A DNA stretch of 64,000 nucleotides, from assembly GCF_000244895.1 (NCBI RefSeq), contig NZ_CM001441.1, positions 4,306,198-4,370,197 on the forward strand, written 5' to 3'. The translations under genes and the position numbers were made by a program. Positions 50,134-61,300 of this stretch are shown here, one piece after another. Position 1 is the first letter of the stretch. Every line of letters starts with the position of its first letter. The stretch is from Desulfosporosinus youngiae DSM 17734. Lineage in GTDB: Bacteria; Bacillota; Desulfitobacteriia; Desulfitobacteriales; Desulfitobacteriaceae. The notes under the pieces are model-generated. The model was not told the origin of the DNA. It saw only the letters and a list, made by a program, of their open reading frames with translations, and ran no database searches.

Positions 50134-50670
50134 ATGCAGAAAATCAAAGATAAGTTAATCCTTGGTCTAGTGGTGGGTTTATTAGCTGACATTCCTAAGA
50201 ATCTATTATGCCTGACGTTATTTAAAGCTGATATAACGACCCGCAAGTGCAGCGACCTGGCCGCAAGCGTTTTTATTCCTACATACAAAGTTTTCAGTAA
50301 AAAAGGAACGCTCTTTGGAATATTATGTGATTTTGTTGTGGGAAGTCTGAGCGGAATAGCAACCGTTTATTTGATTACATCCACAGGAAAGGTTACTAAA
50401 AAGAATGCGTTAATTAAAGGCTTATTGAGTGGTCTGGTTAGTTTTGGGATCTTTAGAGGGCTGTTTATAAAAGTTGGGACGAGCAAATGTCCTAAAGCGT
50501 ATCCCAAGGATATGCTTACGAACATAACGATGAGTATAACCAGCTCTGTATGGGGGATTACAGCTGGATTACTTACCCTGTTGCTAGGTGATAAGGACTT
50601 ATTGGAAGCAAAACCTTGTGTTCCAAGTAATCCTTCGGACAAAATTCAGCCATCACTCAAACTAAGTTAG
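50134..50670 (+). CDS. hypothetical membrane protein
   Basis: A 178-residue protein with about four hydrophobic segments (LILGLVVGLLADIPKNLLCL, LFGILCDFVVGSLSGIATVY, LIKGLLSGLVSFGIFRGLFI, SITSSVWGITAGLLTLLLG). Several Cys residues are scattered. Similar small membrane proteins are found in spore-forming clostridia, but I cannot name the family. It has a good ribosome binding site (GAAGGTGGAG). It stands alone on the plus strand, with 240 bases of non-coding sequence after it. Confidence 0.7.
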   Translation: MQKIKDKLILGLVVGLLADIPKNLLCLTLFKADITTRKCSDLAASVFIPTYKVFSKKGTLFGILCDFVVGSLSGIATVYLITSTGKVTKKNALIKGLLSGLVSFGIFRGLFIKVGTSKCPKAYPKDMLTNITMSITSSVWGITAGLLTLLLGDKDLLEAKPCVPSNPSDKIQPSLKLS

Positions 50671-50914
50671 CTTCGTTATAGCTAATCCTATAATTTCCCA
50701 TAAGTCCTATTGACAGGAAAATAGTGCTATTATAATTTATAAGCAAACACCAATATAAGGAAGTTCCTCAACAATCTTCAGGCGAATTGCCATCCGAACT
50801 TAATGATAGTCGCGTTAGGCAATTTTTTTGTGACTCATTTTTGGGGTATTATAAGCTATTCTGTCAAAAACCGCATATCTTGGGACTTATTAAGACACTA
50901 AGAGGAGAACTGCT

Positions 50915-53900
50915 ATGCCAGACAAGTCAGGCGTTGCCGAACAAATTATTGCGCTGCCCAAAGGAGGCGGCGCCCTTTCAGGATTGGGAGAAAAATTTCA
51001 GCCCAACCCCCATACCGGCACGGGCAACTTCAGTGTTCCCATTGAACTGCCCCCAGGACGCAACGGATTTCAGCCGCAGCTTACTTTGACCTACAGCACC
51101 GGAAATGCCAACGGGCCCTTCGGCCTGGGGTGGAACCTTAATATACCCAGTGTCTCCTGCAAGACCTCCAAAGGGATACCCAGGTATCAGGGCCAGGATA
51201 CCTTTGTCCTATCCGGGGCCGAAGACCTGGTCCTGATCAAGGAAGAAACTGCCCCCGGAGTCAAAAGACGTTATTATCGCCCGCGCACAGAAGGGCTTTT
51301 CGCACGCATTATCCATACCACCTCAGCGGACATCAATCAATGGGAGGTCACAAGTAAAGACGGTCTCAAGAGTATTTACGGCAAATCCAGGTCCAGCCGG
51401 GTGTATGATCAAAGTTCCGACACTCCCCAGCGCATTTTCCAATGGCTGCTTTCGGAAACCGAGGACCCCTTCGGCAGCCGCATTGTTTATACCTATAAAC
51501 AGGAAGATAAGGCCAACCTGGCCCAGGAGAGCTTTGAAGCCAACCACAACTATAACCAGGTGTTTCTCGCCAAAATAGACTACCTGGACTACTTAACAGC
51601 CGGCAGCGAAGAAGGTTTTTTGTTTTCCATTGCCTTTGATTACGGCGAGTATCCGGATCAGACCGGAGATTTGGCCGCCAATCCCTCACCCGTCAAACCA
51701 TGGGCCTATCGGCCCGACCCTTTTTCTTCCTTCCGCGCCGGTTTTGAGATCCGTTGCCTACGCCGCTGCCGGCGTATACTGATTAAACGGCATGAACAAG
51801 ATAGCCCGCCGGCGGGTGTGCTTACCAAATCCTACAGTTTTCAGTATCTTGATGAACTCTCTGAAACAGAAGCCCGGAAAGCGGTTTTGCCTCGGAATCG
51901 GGTTTCTCTGTTAGCTAAAATCACATTAACCGGCTACGGAAATCTTAACGAAACCGAGTCCATGCCTGCCCTGGAGTTCCAATATACGGGCTTTGAACCG
52001 GAAAAAAAGCACTATGAGACCTTCGCTGCCCCAGCCGCCCATCTCCCTGAACGGGCGCTTAATGCGCCGGAATACGAGCTTATCGATCTGCACGGCTATG
52101 GTCTTCCGGATGTGGTCCATACCTCCCCCTCCGGTTTCAGGTACTGGCGCAACCTGGGGAATTGCCGGTTTGACCGGCCGAGGCCGATGCACCAGGCCCC
52201 GGCCAGGGTCACGCTGGCCGATCCGGGGGTCCGGTTCGCCGATATGGAAGGCAATGGTACGGCGGATTTGCTTGTTTCCAGTGGGCCGGTAACAGGATAC
52301 TACCCTACCAGGTTTAAGGCTCAATGGGACTCCGCCTCATTTAAGAGATATCAGCAAGCCCCCTCTTTCAACCTTGAAGACCCTGATGTCAAGCTGGTTG
52401 ATATGAACGGCGACGGCGTCATCGATGTCCTGCAAACAGGTAACAGCCATTTCCTGATTTACTACAATAAAGGGTCTGAGGGATGGGACAGCCAGGTTCA
52501 GTATGTTCCCAGGCGTGATCCGGAAGAGTTCCCGGACGTCTATTTCTCGGCACCCGAGCAGCGGGTGCGGTTGGCCTCCCTGGGCGGGGACGGTCTGCAG
52601 GACATTGTCTTAATTCACGACCGCCTTATCCAGTACTGGCCCAACCTGGGTTATGGACGCTGGGGCCGCCGGATCACCATGGGCAACGCGCCCCAGCTGC
52701 CTCCCGGCTATGATCCCCGGCGGCTCTTCCTGACGGATATTGACGGCGACGGCTATGCCGATCTGGTCTACATCAATTATGGCCGGGTGCACTGCTGGAT
52801 CAACCAAAGCGGCAATGCCTGGAGTGAAGAGTACGTAATTGAAGGCACACCGGCAGTAAGCGATATGGACGCAGTACGGGTGGCGGATATGAAAGGCACG
52901 GGTACTGCGGGGATTTTATGGACCTATGATTATTCTCAGCAAAACCCTGCTAATTATAAATATCTTGATCTGACCGGCGGAGTTAAGCCTTATCTTCTCA
53001 ATGGAATGGACAATAATATCGGGGCCGTTACCCGCGTCAATTATGCCTCTTCAGCCAAGTTTGCCATAGCCGACCAGGAAGGGGGCATCCCCTGGCAAAC
53101 TCATCTGCCTTTCCCGGTACAGGTGGTTGAACGAGTTGAACTATATGATGCCTTATCCAAAGGCAGACTTATTAAAAAATACGCATATCATCACGGCTGC
53201 TGGGACGGGGCAGAACGCGAGTTTTGCGGTTTCGGCATGGTCGAGCAATACGATACTGAAACATTTAGGGACACGCCGCAACCGCATTATGCACCTCCGA
53301 CTCTCAGCAGGACATGGTTTCACCAAGGACCGCTCGGCGACAAGCTCCAATGGGGTGAGGCAGACTACAGCCGGGAATTCTGGCCGGTTGATGCCCAAAT
53401 GTTAGAACGCCCGGGTGCGGATTTCCCCAATGATCTGCCCCGCCAAGCCCGGCGTGATGCCCTGAGAGCACTCCGGGGCAGCGTCCTGAGGACTGAACTG
53501 TACGCTTTGGACAACACTGCCTGCCAGGACCGCCCATACACAGTTACTGAATATCTTTACGGCGTCCGTGAGGAAGAGTCCTTAAGCCGGAATGATAACC
53601 CTGGCTTGAGAGTGTTCTTTTCCTACCCCCTTGGCCAGCGCACAACCCAATGGGAGCGCGGCGACGATCCCCTGACCCGCTGCCGGTTTACCAATGACTA
53701 TGACGATTACGGACAGCCGCGGCAGCAGACTTCCATCGCCCTGCCCAGACGATCCGCTAAAAGGCAGCCGACAGCCAACGGCCGAGAGCTGAATGAAACC
53801 CGGATTCTGGCCACTCACACCCGCACGGACTACGCCCTGCCTGATCCGGGTCTGTACATCGGCGACCGGATTGCCCAGCAGAGAACCTTCGAACTGGTGA

Positions 53901-56900
53901 ATCCCCCGCAGGTAAGAGAATCCGATTCATCAGAAATCAGCTTAGTGCTTAAGGACCAGGCAGCGGCGGCCCAAGCCCTGTACAAAGAATTCCAGGCTCT
54001 GCCGGATCAGGGGCAGGCCGGGCAGGGACTTCCCGCCGGAATCCGGCTGATCGCCCATATCATCAATCACTACGACGGGGACGACAGCCAAGCCTTTACA
54101 GGCCGCCGGGCAGGCGTCGTCGGCCCCTATGGGGCCCTGGTCCGCAGCGAATCCCTGGTCTTTACGAAGGATGTGCTCACTGCCTCATATGGTCATGACT
54201 GTCCCTCCTATCTGGGAGGCAGCGCTTCCCTGCCGGAAGGGGCTCCTGCAGATTTTGGCCTGAGCCTCGGCTATCGTCTGGAACGGCAATCTGACGGCGG
54301 CTGCCAGGATGGTTATTATTGCAATACAAAATGCCGGAAGTATGATTTTCAGGAGAGCAGTTCAGGGGACACTGAGCTTCCCAGACGGGGCATTGTGATC
54401 GCAGCCCAGGATGCCCTCGGGCATATCACCTTCATCACACCGGACAACTACCGGCTATTACCGGAAAAAGTCACAGACCCTGTGGGCTTAATGACCCTGG
54501 TGGATTATGACTACCGTGTCCTGCAACCCCGGGAGCTGACCGATCCCAACGGCAACCGCACCAGCTTTGCCTATACTCCCCTGGGATTTTTAGACAGTCT
54601 ATGGGTTAAAGGCGGGCATGATGAAGGTGATCAACAGCAGCCAAGTGTGAAAATTAGCTATAATTTTCTGGCCTACGCGGAAACCAGGCAGCCGGTTAAT
54701 GTCCGCACACTGCGCCGGCTGTATCACGATACGGAAATCGATGTTCCTGTACCCGAACGGGAGGAGACAATAGAAACCGTTGAGTACTCAGACGGCTTCG
54801 GCAGACTGCTGCAGACCCGTACTCAGGACGAAACCATCCGCTTCGGTCATGGGGTCTTCGGCGGGGGGGATCAGATTCTCCCGGAAAACCAAAATGATCA
54901 GGCCGGCACCCTAAAAGATATCGCCGGCCGAACAAACATTGATGCTCTGAATCCTAATGTCGTCGTCAGCGACTGGCAAGTATACGACAACAAGGGCCAG
55001 GTGGTCGAGCAATACGAGCCTTTTTACTCCACAGGCTGGGATTATAGCTCCCCCCGGAACAATGACTGCGGTCAGAAAATAACCATGAATTATGACCCTC
55101 TCGGCCGGGTGTTCCGAACCATTAATCCGGACACTTCCGAACGGCTGGCAGTGCACGGCATACCCTTCGACTTAGCCGACCCGGCGCACTATGCTCCTTC
55201 ACCCTGGGAAATTTATATCTACGATGCTAATGATAATGCAGGCCGCACACCGGCGGCCGATTCCCAGGCGACAGAGTACGAACATCACTGGAACACGCCC
55301 GGGAGCACTATAATGGACGCCTTGGGCAGGACAATCACAGCCAGGGAATGGATTCGTTCCCGCCCCAAACCAGGTGAACCGGTAAAACCGGCAGAGCAAT
55401 ACATCACGGGCTTTGCCTATGATATCCAGGGTAACCTGCTGACGGCTATTGATGCCCTGGGGCGGGTTGCCTTTAAACATGAGTATGACCTGGCCAAACG
55501 GCTCCTGCGCGTGGAAAGCATGGATGCCGGCACCCGGCTTACGATTATGGACGCCGCCGGCAATCCCGTGGAGCAGCGGGACAGCAAAGGTGCCATCCAG
55601 CTGAGAACCTATGATGCACTGCACCGGCCTCTGAGACTTTGGGCGCGGGACAAGTCCGACACTCCTCTTACTCTTCGTGAACGGCTGGAATACGGAGATG
55701 GAAGTGATCCTCTCCAGCCCGCGGGAGAGCGCACCGCTCACCGGGCCCTGAACCGGCTGGGCCGTTTGTACCGGCATTATGAGGAAGCGGGCTTGCTTAC
55801 GGTTGACAAATACGACTTCAAAGGAACTATTCTGGAAAAAACCCGGCAGGTTATCAAAGACGACCGGATACTGAGGGTTTTTGCCGCCCCTGCCCCGGAC
55901 ACCGGAATTAAGGTATACCGGGTGGATTGGGAACCACCGTCCGGAGTGTCCTTTGACGACCATACCCTTAACCTGCTGGACCCTACCCCCTACAGGACTT
56001 CTCTGACCTTTGACGCCCTGAGCCGGATAAAGACCCTGCACTTTCCGGAGGATGTATCAGGTTCGGCGGAATACCCTTCCCGTAAAGTGCTGCGCCCGCA
56101 CTATAACCGGGCCGGAAACTTAGAACGTGTACAAGTGGATGACCAAACCTACGTTGAGCATATTGCCTATAATGCTAAAGGGCAGCGTACCTTCATCGCC
56201 TATGGCAATAAGCTGATGACCCGCTATGCTTACCACCCGCTGAACTCCCGCCTGGAACGGATGAGAACCGAGTGCTATGCAGCAGTTTCGCCGGGCGGCT
56301 GGGAGTATCACCCCACGGGCACACCACTGCAGGATTTTGCTTACGGGTATGATCTGACCGGTAATATCCTAGCCATCCGGGATCGCACACCGGAATGCGG
56401 CGTGGGCAAAGCAGACGCACTGGACCGTCAATTTATCTATGACAACCTTTATCGCCTGATTTCGGCCACCGGCCGGGAACAAGACACAACTCCCCTGCCA
56501 AAACCCTGGGAAGACGGAGCACACAGCACTGATCCCACCTTAACCCGGGGCTACAAACAGCGCTACTCCTATGATCCCGCAGGAAACATGCTTGAACTGA
56601 GCCATGAGGCAGGGACAGAACATAGTTTTAAGCGGATATTTACTCATCCGGAGGGCAGCAACCGCCTCATCTCGGTAAAAAACGGGACTAATCCATATAC
56701 CTGTCAATATGACCCCAACGGCAACCTGACGGCTGAGAATACTGAACGTCATTTTGGCTGGGACCACAGCAACCGGCTGACCACCTTCTTCTGTCAGCCC
56801 AGCGGCTCAGATATTGCCTCCCTCAAGGTCCAGTACCTTTACGATGCCGGCGGGCAGCGGGTGAAAAAGATCGTGCAAAAGCAAGGCGGAGACTACGAAG

Positions 56901-58144
56901 TCACGGTGTATATCGATGGCCTATTTGAGTACCGCCGCCTTGTAAAAGGCAATGAACTTAAGGAGAATAACACACTGCACGTCATGGACAACCTGAACCG
57001 TATTGCCATGGTGCGCATTGGTCCCGCCTTTCCGGATGATGGGGCGCCGGAAATAGTGGTGAAATACCAATTGGGCGACCACCTGGGCAGCAGCAGTGTT
57101 GTGGTCGGCGGTAAAGACAGCTCGGTCAATGGCTTTATCAACCGGGAGGAATATTACCCTTACGGGGAGACCAGCTTTGGCAGTTTTGCCCGCAAGCGTT
57201 ACAGGTTTACCGGCAAGGAGCGTGATGAGGAGAGCGGATTATATTATCATGGTGCAAGGTATTACGCGCCCTGGCTGGGCAGATGGGTAAGCTGCGATCC
57301 GCTGGGAATGTCGGATGGGCTTAATCTCTATAGCTATGTAAGAAATAACCCTCTTCGTTTAATTGATCCAACAGGCTGGGAAAGTGAAACTGCGGCCGAG
57401 AGTCCGCCTCCCCCGGCGACTCATATGATCCTTGTCGGGAAAGATGCGGCCCCTGGGGAGGAACACGCGCACCGCAGTACCAAAAGTTTTACCAAGCGGA
57501 CCGATACACTTCTGAACAAACAAACGGTGGAAATGTTTGACCGGCGTGTGCAGCACGGAGACCATATCATCATAATGGTCCCGGAAGACATGAGCGAGGA
57601 ACTTGTAACGGATCTGGACTCTTATGCCAAAAAATTCCAGGACCGATTCAATATAGCCGATAAGCCTGGGATCACCTACGAATTAAAGAAGGTTCCGGGA
57701 AATGATGTAGCGGAAACTATCAACAATTATTCAAATATTAAAAGCCTATATTATTTTGGACATGGTATCGAGGCTTATCCCTTGTTTGATTATGGAAATT
57801 ATGGCTTTCCGCAGCCGGATAAATTTGATGCCTCCAAATTTTCAGCTAATGCGGAAGCAGTTTTTGCAACCTGCAATTCATGGTTATATGCAGAGAAGTT
57901 TACCAGAGAACTTGGAGTTAAAGCTGTAGGAGTTGAAGGAACAACTTTTTACGGAAGAACTGAAATTAGCGCCGGGCGATTAGATTATGATGCGGCACCT
58001 GGAACTTCACTTGGTTGGGTCTATGAGAAAAAAGGGGCAGGTTTTACGGCGGATTCGTTTAGCTTAAGTCAAAGTAAGGAAAATGGAAAGCCGTTTTTAC
58101 GATTAAGGCGTGACCCCTTCGCACCGGCTGCCAATTCTCACTAA
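50915..58144 (+). CDS. Tc toxin B+C fusion (SpvB/TcdB-TccC/Rhs) with caspase-like tip
   Basis: A 2409-residue protein. Order: SpvB domain near residues 15-280 (GGALSGLGEKFQPNPHTGTG, FQPQLTLTYSTGNANGPFGL), FG-GAP/VCBS repeats (VKLVDMNGDGVIDVLQTG, LTDIDGDGYADLVYINYG), TcdB middle domains around 680-1000, about 900 residues of YD/Rhs repeats, and the Rhs core that ends GLNLYSYVRNNPLRLIDPTG (DPTGW at 2151-2155), where the cocoon self-cleaves in relatives. The last 254 residues are the released effector. It has a GHG with H2283 and ATCNSW with C2320, the layout of a clan CD (caspase/gingipain/C80-like) cysteine peptidase. Start ATG follows AGAGGAGA. No signal peptide. In canonical systems B and C are separate genes. 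Confidence 0.9.
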   Translation: MPDKSGVAEQIIALPKGGGALSGLGEKFQPNPHTGTGNFSVPIELPPGRNGFQPQLTLTYSTGNANGPFGLGWNLNIPSVSCKTSKGIPRYQGQDTFVLSGAEDLVLIKEETAPGVKRRYYRPRTEGLFARIIHTTSADINQWEVTSKDGLKSIYGKSRSSRVYDQSSDTPQRIFQWLLSETEDPFGSRIVYTYKQEDKANLAQESFEANHNYNQVFLAKIDYLDYLTAGSEEGFLFSIAFDYGEYPDQTGDLAANPSPVKPWAYRPDPFSSFRAGFEIRCLRRCRRILIKRHEQDSPPAGVLTKSYSFQYLDELSETEARKAVLPRNRVSLLAKITLTGYGNLNETESMPALEFQYTGFEPEKKHYETFAAPAAHLPERALNAPEYELIDLHGYGLPDVVHTSPSGFRYWRNLGNCRFDRPRPMHQAPARVTLADPGVRFADMEGNGTADLLVSSGPVTGYYPTRFKAQWDSASFKRYQQAPSFNLEDPDVKLVDMNGDGVIDVLQTGNSHFLIYYNKGSEGWDSQVQYVPRRDPEEFPDVYFSAPEQRVRLASLGGDGLQDIVLIHDRLIQYWPNLGYGRWGRRITMGNAPQLPPGYDPRRLFLTDIDGDGYADLVYINYGRVHCWINQSGNAWSEEYVIEGTPAVSDMDAVRVADMKGTGTAGILWTYDYSQQNPANYKYLDLTGGVKPYLLNGMDNNIGAVTRVNYASSAKFAIADQEGGIPWQTHLPFPVQVVERVELYDALSKGRLIKKYAYHHGCWDGAEREFCGFGMVEQYDTETFRDTPQPHYAPPTLSRTWFHQGPLGDKLQWGEADYSREFWPVDAQMLERPGADFPNDLPRQARRDALRALRGSVLRTELYALDNTACQDRPYTVTEYLYGVREEESLSRNDNPGLRVFFSYPLGQRTTQWERGDDPLTRCRFTNDYDDYGQPRQQTSIALPRRSAKRQPTANGRELNETRILATHTRTDYALPDPGLYIGDRIAQQRTFELVNPPQVRESDSSEISLVLKDQAAAAQALYKEFQALPDQGQAGQGLPAGIRLIAHIINHYDGDDSQAFTGRRAGVVGPYGALVRSESLVFTKDVLTASYGHDCPSYLGGSASLPEGAPADFGLSLGYRLERQSDGGCQDGYYCNTKCRKYDFQESSSGDTELPRRGIVIAAQDALGHITFITPDNYRLLPEKVTDPVGLMTLVDYDYRVLQPRELTDPNGNRTSFAYTPLGFLDSLWVKGGHDEGDQQQPSVKISYNFLAYAETRQPVNVRTLRRLYHDTEIDVPVPEREETIETVEYSDGFGRLLQTRTQDETIRFGHGVFGGGDQILPENQNDQAGTLKDIAGRTNIDALNPNVVVSDWQVYDNKGQVVEQYEPFYSTGWDYSSPRNNDCGQKITMNYDPLGRVFRTINPDTSERLAVHGIPFDLADPAHYAPSPWEIYIYDANDNAGRTPAADSQATEYEHHWNTPGSTIMDALGRTITAREWIRSRPKPGEPVKPAEQYITGFAYDIQGNLLTAIDALGRVAFKHEYDLAKRLLRVESMDAGTRLTIMDAAGNPVEQRDSKGAIQLRTYDALHRPLRLWARDKSDTPLTLRERLEYGDGSDPLQPAGERTAHRALNRLGRLYRHYEEAGLLTVDKYDFKGTILEKTRQVIKDDRILRVFAAPAPDTGIKVYRVDWEPPSGVSFDDHTLNLLDPTPYRTSLTFDALSRIKTLHFPEDVSGSAEYPSRKVLRPHYNRAGNLERVQVDDQTYVEHIAYNAKGQRTFIAYGNKLMTRYAYHPLNSRLERMRTECYAAVSPGGWEYHPTGTPLQDFAYGYDLTGNILAIRDRTPECGVGKADALDRQFIYDNLYRLISATGREQDTTPLPKPWEDGAHSTDPTLTRGYKQRYSYDPAGNMLELSHEAGTEHSFKRIFTHPEGSNRLISVKNGTNPYTCQYDPNGNLTAENTERHFGWDHSNRLTTFFCQPSGSDIASLKVQYLYDAGGQRVKKIVQKQGGDYEVTVYIDGLFEYRRLVKGNELKENNTLHVMDNLNRIAMVRIGPAFPDDGAPEIVVKYQLGDHLGSSSVVVGGKDSSVNGFINREEYYPYGETSFGSFARKRYRFTGKERDEESGLYYHGARYYAPWLGRWVSCDPLGMSDGLNLYSYVRNNPLRLIDPTGWESETAAESPPPPATHMILVGKDAAPGEEHAHRSTKSFTKRTDTLLNKQTVEMFDRRVQHGDHIIIMVPEDMSEELVTDLDSYAKKFQDRFNIADKPGITYELKKVPGNDVAETINNYSNIKSLYYFGHGIEAYPLFDYGNYGFPQPDKFDASKFSANAEAVFATCNSWLYAEKFTRELGVKAVGVEGTTFYGRTEISAGRLDYDAAPGTSLGWVYEKKGAGFTADSFSLSQSKENGKPFLRLRRDPFAPAANSH

Positions 58145-58168
58145 CCTGATTCTTCTATATAAAATAGT

Positions 58169-58195
58169 CGCACCCGCCTGCCGGCGGGTGTGATA
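58169..58195 (+). terminator. hairpin after B+C toxin gene
   Basis: CGCACCCGCC pairs with GGCGGGTGTG around a TGCC loop, about 25 bases after the toxin stop codon. No U-tract follows. It may attenuate transcription into the A-like gene, or act as an mRNA 3' stabiliser. Confidence 0.45.
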
Positions 58196-58388
58196 GACAC
58201 AGAGACAGAGTGGATAAAAGAAATTAAAAGCTTCTCAAACTTACCCCGGCTTGAACCGGGAGCAAGGAGAGAAGCGTGGTCATAGAGCCCTATGTTAAAC
58301 GTCCAGTGCTTGCGCGCAAAAACTAGAACTCGTTAATATTATATCAAAAAAAGGAAGTTATGTCAAATTATAACGGAGGTTGATGTTT

Positions 58389-61300
58389 ATGCCCCCTCAA
58401 ATGACGACCCAGGAATTATACGATCTTCTCAAGGCCCGGCCCCGGCGCAGGACTCTTCCCAAGGGAGAGCCTGCCACCCACCCTGACGTGCTGCGGCAGG
58501 AGCGGGATGCCATCCGCCGCTGGCTGGAGGAATACGAAACGGCCATCAGTACCTACAAACTGGGAGGCCAAGGCGGCGGCAGCGGCGGTGCCTTCGGAGC
58601 AGCAGTGACTGCCGCAGACAAAAGCAGGGCCGAGGCCACCCTGGATATGGCTTTGTGTTTTGCTAAAGACAATGAGTGGTTTCAGTGCCGGAGTTATGCC
58701 CTCCAAGCTATTGATCATTATGAACAAGCCATTCTTAAACCTTCATCCCAAGCTTACGGCCTGCTGGCCGTGGCCAAGTATATGATCGAAGGGAATACCC
58801 CCGCCCTCAGGAACTATTTGGAAGAGGTTATCGTCCATAAGATCGATACCGCCGGTTTGCGCAGCTTGCTGGCCAAATATTATCTCATGGTCCGGGATTA
58901 CGATGCCGTGCGCCGCCTGCTGGCCAACCCGAAATTATGGAACCATTACCGGGTCATACCTATACGCCGGGCTTTGGAGGCAAAAGCCGGCAAAGCCTGG
59001 GACAGATACCCCTGCAATTTTTATACATACCGCGATCATAGGCTCAACAGCTTAATAACCAACGATATTATCGAACAGCGCAAGCTGGAACTGTTGAAAA
59101 TGAGCCCCTCGGACAAGAAAACGATCGCCCAGTCCGAAGCCGCCGCCGATTTATTGATCGAACGGATTATTATGACTCTCGACTGCCATCGCCTCTGGAA
59201 TACAGCCAATCAAGCCTTTGCCAGAAAAAACTATATTCAGGCCACGAATTATTACCTGGAGGCATCTGATAAAATTACCGGGTATTTTACGGCCTACTAT
59301 GCTACGGCAGATCCGGCCAAGCTGCTGCATTACAACCAGACCTGGGAAAGAGACGGCACTAAGTATGAATCAAATAAATGGCTGATCACTTATATTCGCG
59401 ACCGCAACCGTGCCCTAAGTCTTCAGGAGCTCTATAACCTGGATTGGGTTCGGCCGCACCGTAGTCCCGAAGGCTGGGACGCTTACGGAAGCAACTTGGA
59501 TATGCTCAAAACCATCGGCTGGCAGGGAAAATGGGTTGAGAAAGTTGACGGCCCTCTGGCTGTCATGCTTTTCAATTTTCTCCCCATGGCAATTGCGGAA
59601 TGCGGCCTGGCCCGCAGGCGTTTTGAGGATAGTGACGAAGCTCCGGGACTGGGAGTCAGGAGCGGGCCTTTGTCCAGTATCAAACTGGCCCTGCAGTATC
59701 ACGACAAGCACCGGATTATGAGCGAATTTATCGAGGTTCCTTTTGCGACCATGCTAAAAGCCCGTATTCTGCTCTTAAAAGCCGAATTCCAATACAAAGC
59801 CAGGGAAAATGATCCCTCGCCGGATAAAGATCCGGCTACAGGACAGTTGCGTTACCAGGGGCTTAAGGCAGGGAGAACCTACCAAGGCGTCATTGATACC
59901 TTTTATCAAACAGGGTACAGAGATTACATGGTTAATGTCCGGGCTGCGAGAGACAAACTTAAAAAAACCATCGCGGATCTGCGCTCAGCGGCCTTGGATG
60001 CCCATGTCGTCCAGATGGCCCGGCAAATAAATTACCCGGCCCTGATCCCGGGAAATGATCTGACCAAGAACCAACAAGCCCTGCAGCAGCTCGGTCATGA
60101 TCCCCGGATTCCCGGCCTGGTTTCCTTTAACTCTAATCTGCTCGGAATCAGCAAAGGCCGCCACACACCCTATGACCGGCTGATCCGCTTTGATATGGAC
60201 GGTCTCCTGCCCAGAGAGTCCAATCCCCAGATTTATGCCCTCATTGCTCAGGCCCAGGCACGCCTGCACCAGCTTGACAGCGGACTGAACTGGCTGGGCT
60301 ATCGGGATGATTATGTATCGCCCTGGCGCTTTCAATATTTACTGGAGCGGGCCCGCTATTTTGCCGGGCATGCCAGTCAGGTTCAGAATCTGTATTTAAC
60401 TTTCCTCTCCACTGCCGAAAAGGAAGAGGCCCAGGAGAAAACCATTGGACAGAATGCGATAATAGAGCTGGCTAATGTAGACCTGGAGACATCGAGGCTG
60501 AAACAATCTAACCTGCAGTTCGCAGCGGCTCAGGCATCGACTCAGTTGGCCAAACTAATGGCCCAGAATGCCAAGACCCGCTACTCCAATTATCTTAGTT
60601 TTGACGAAGAAATGGACCGCTTAACCGAAGAGTACATGGGGCATGCCCTCAGCAGCTCGATTTCTAATGTCGTCACGAGTTCCCTGCAAGGCATGCAATC
60701 CGGATTTTCCATGGGCGGCTGGATTGGGGCGATTGTCGGTGCAGTGGCAGGGGTAGGCATTGGGAGCTGGCAGGCTTACGACCAGTACAGCATGCAGGAT
60801 ATCAGCCTGGAGATGCAAAACCAGCAGCGGGAGCTGGAAAAGAAAAACCTTATTCTAGCGGCCAGAGAAGCTGCCGAGTCTGTTAAGGTAACCCAGGCTC
60901 AGGAAGCCGCTGCAGCCGCTTCCGTAGACGTCGCCGCCCTTCAGCGCGTGGTCGCCTTGATGCGCCATGAGTATGCTTTGCAAACCGTAGAATTTATGAA
61001 AAACCGCACCTTCACCTCCGAGCTTTGGTACAGGCTGGCCAGCGAAATTAAAGGGGTAGCCGAAACCTACCTTAAATACGGAGTCGAATTGGCCTTCCTG
61101 GCGGAGCAAGCCTTTGAGTTTGAAAGCAATCGCAGGGTAGACGTGATCCGCTTCGATTATGATCTGCAGGAAACCGGGGACTTTCTGTCCGGCGATTTCC
61201 TCTTGCGTGACCTTAATTATCTGGAACAGGAGCTTATCACCGGTGAAATTGAGAGACGGAGACTGGTCCGCTACACTGTCTCATTAGCGCGGGATTTCCC

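Noticed and set aside
55199..56041. 280-residue minus-strand frame inside the Rhs repeats
   Set aside because: It lies wholly within the B+C toxin gene, which has clear repeats and codon pattern on the plus strand; GC-rich DNA often opens such shadow frames.
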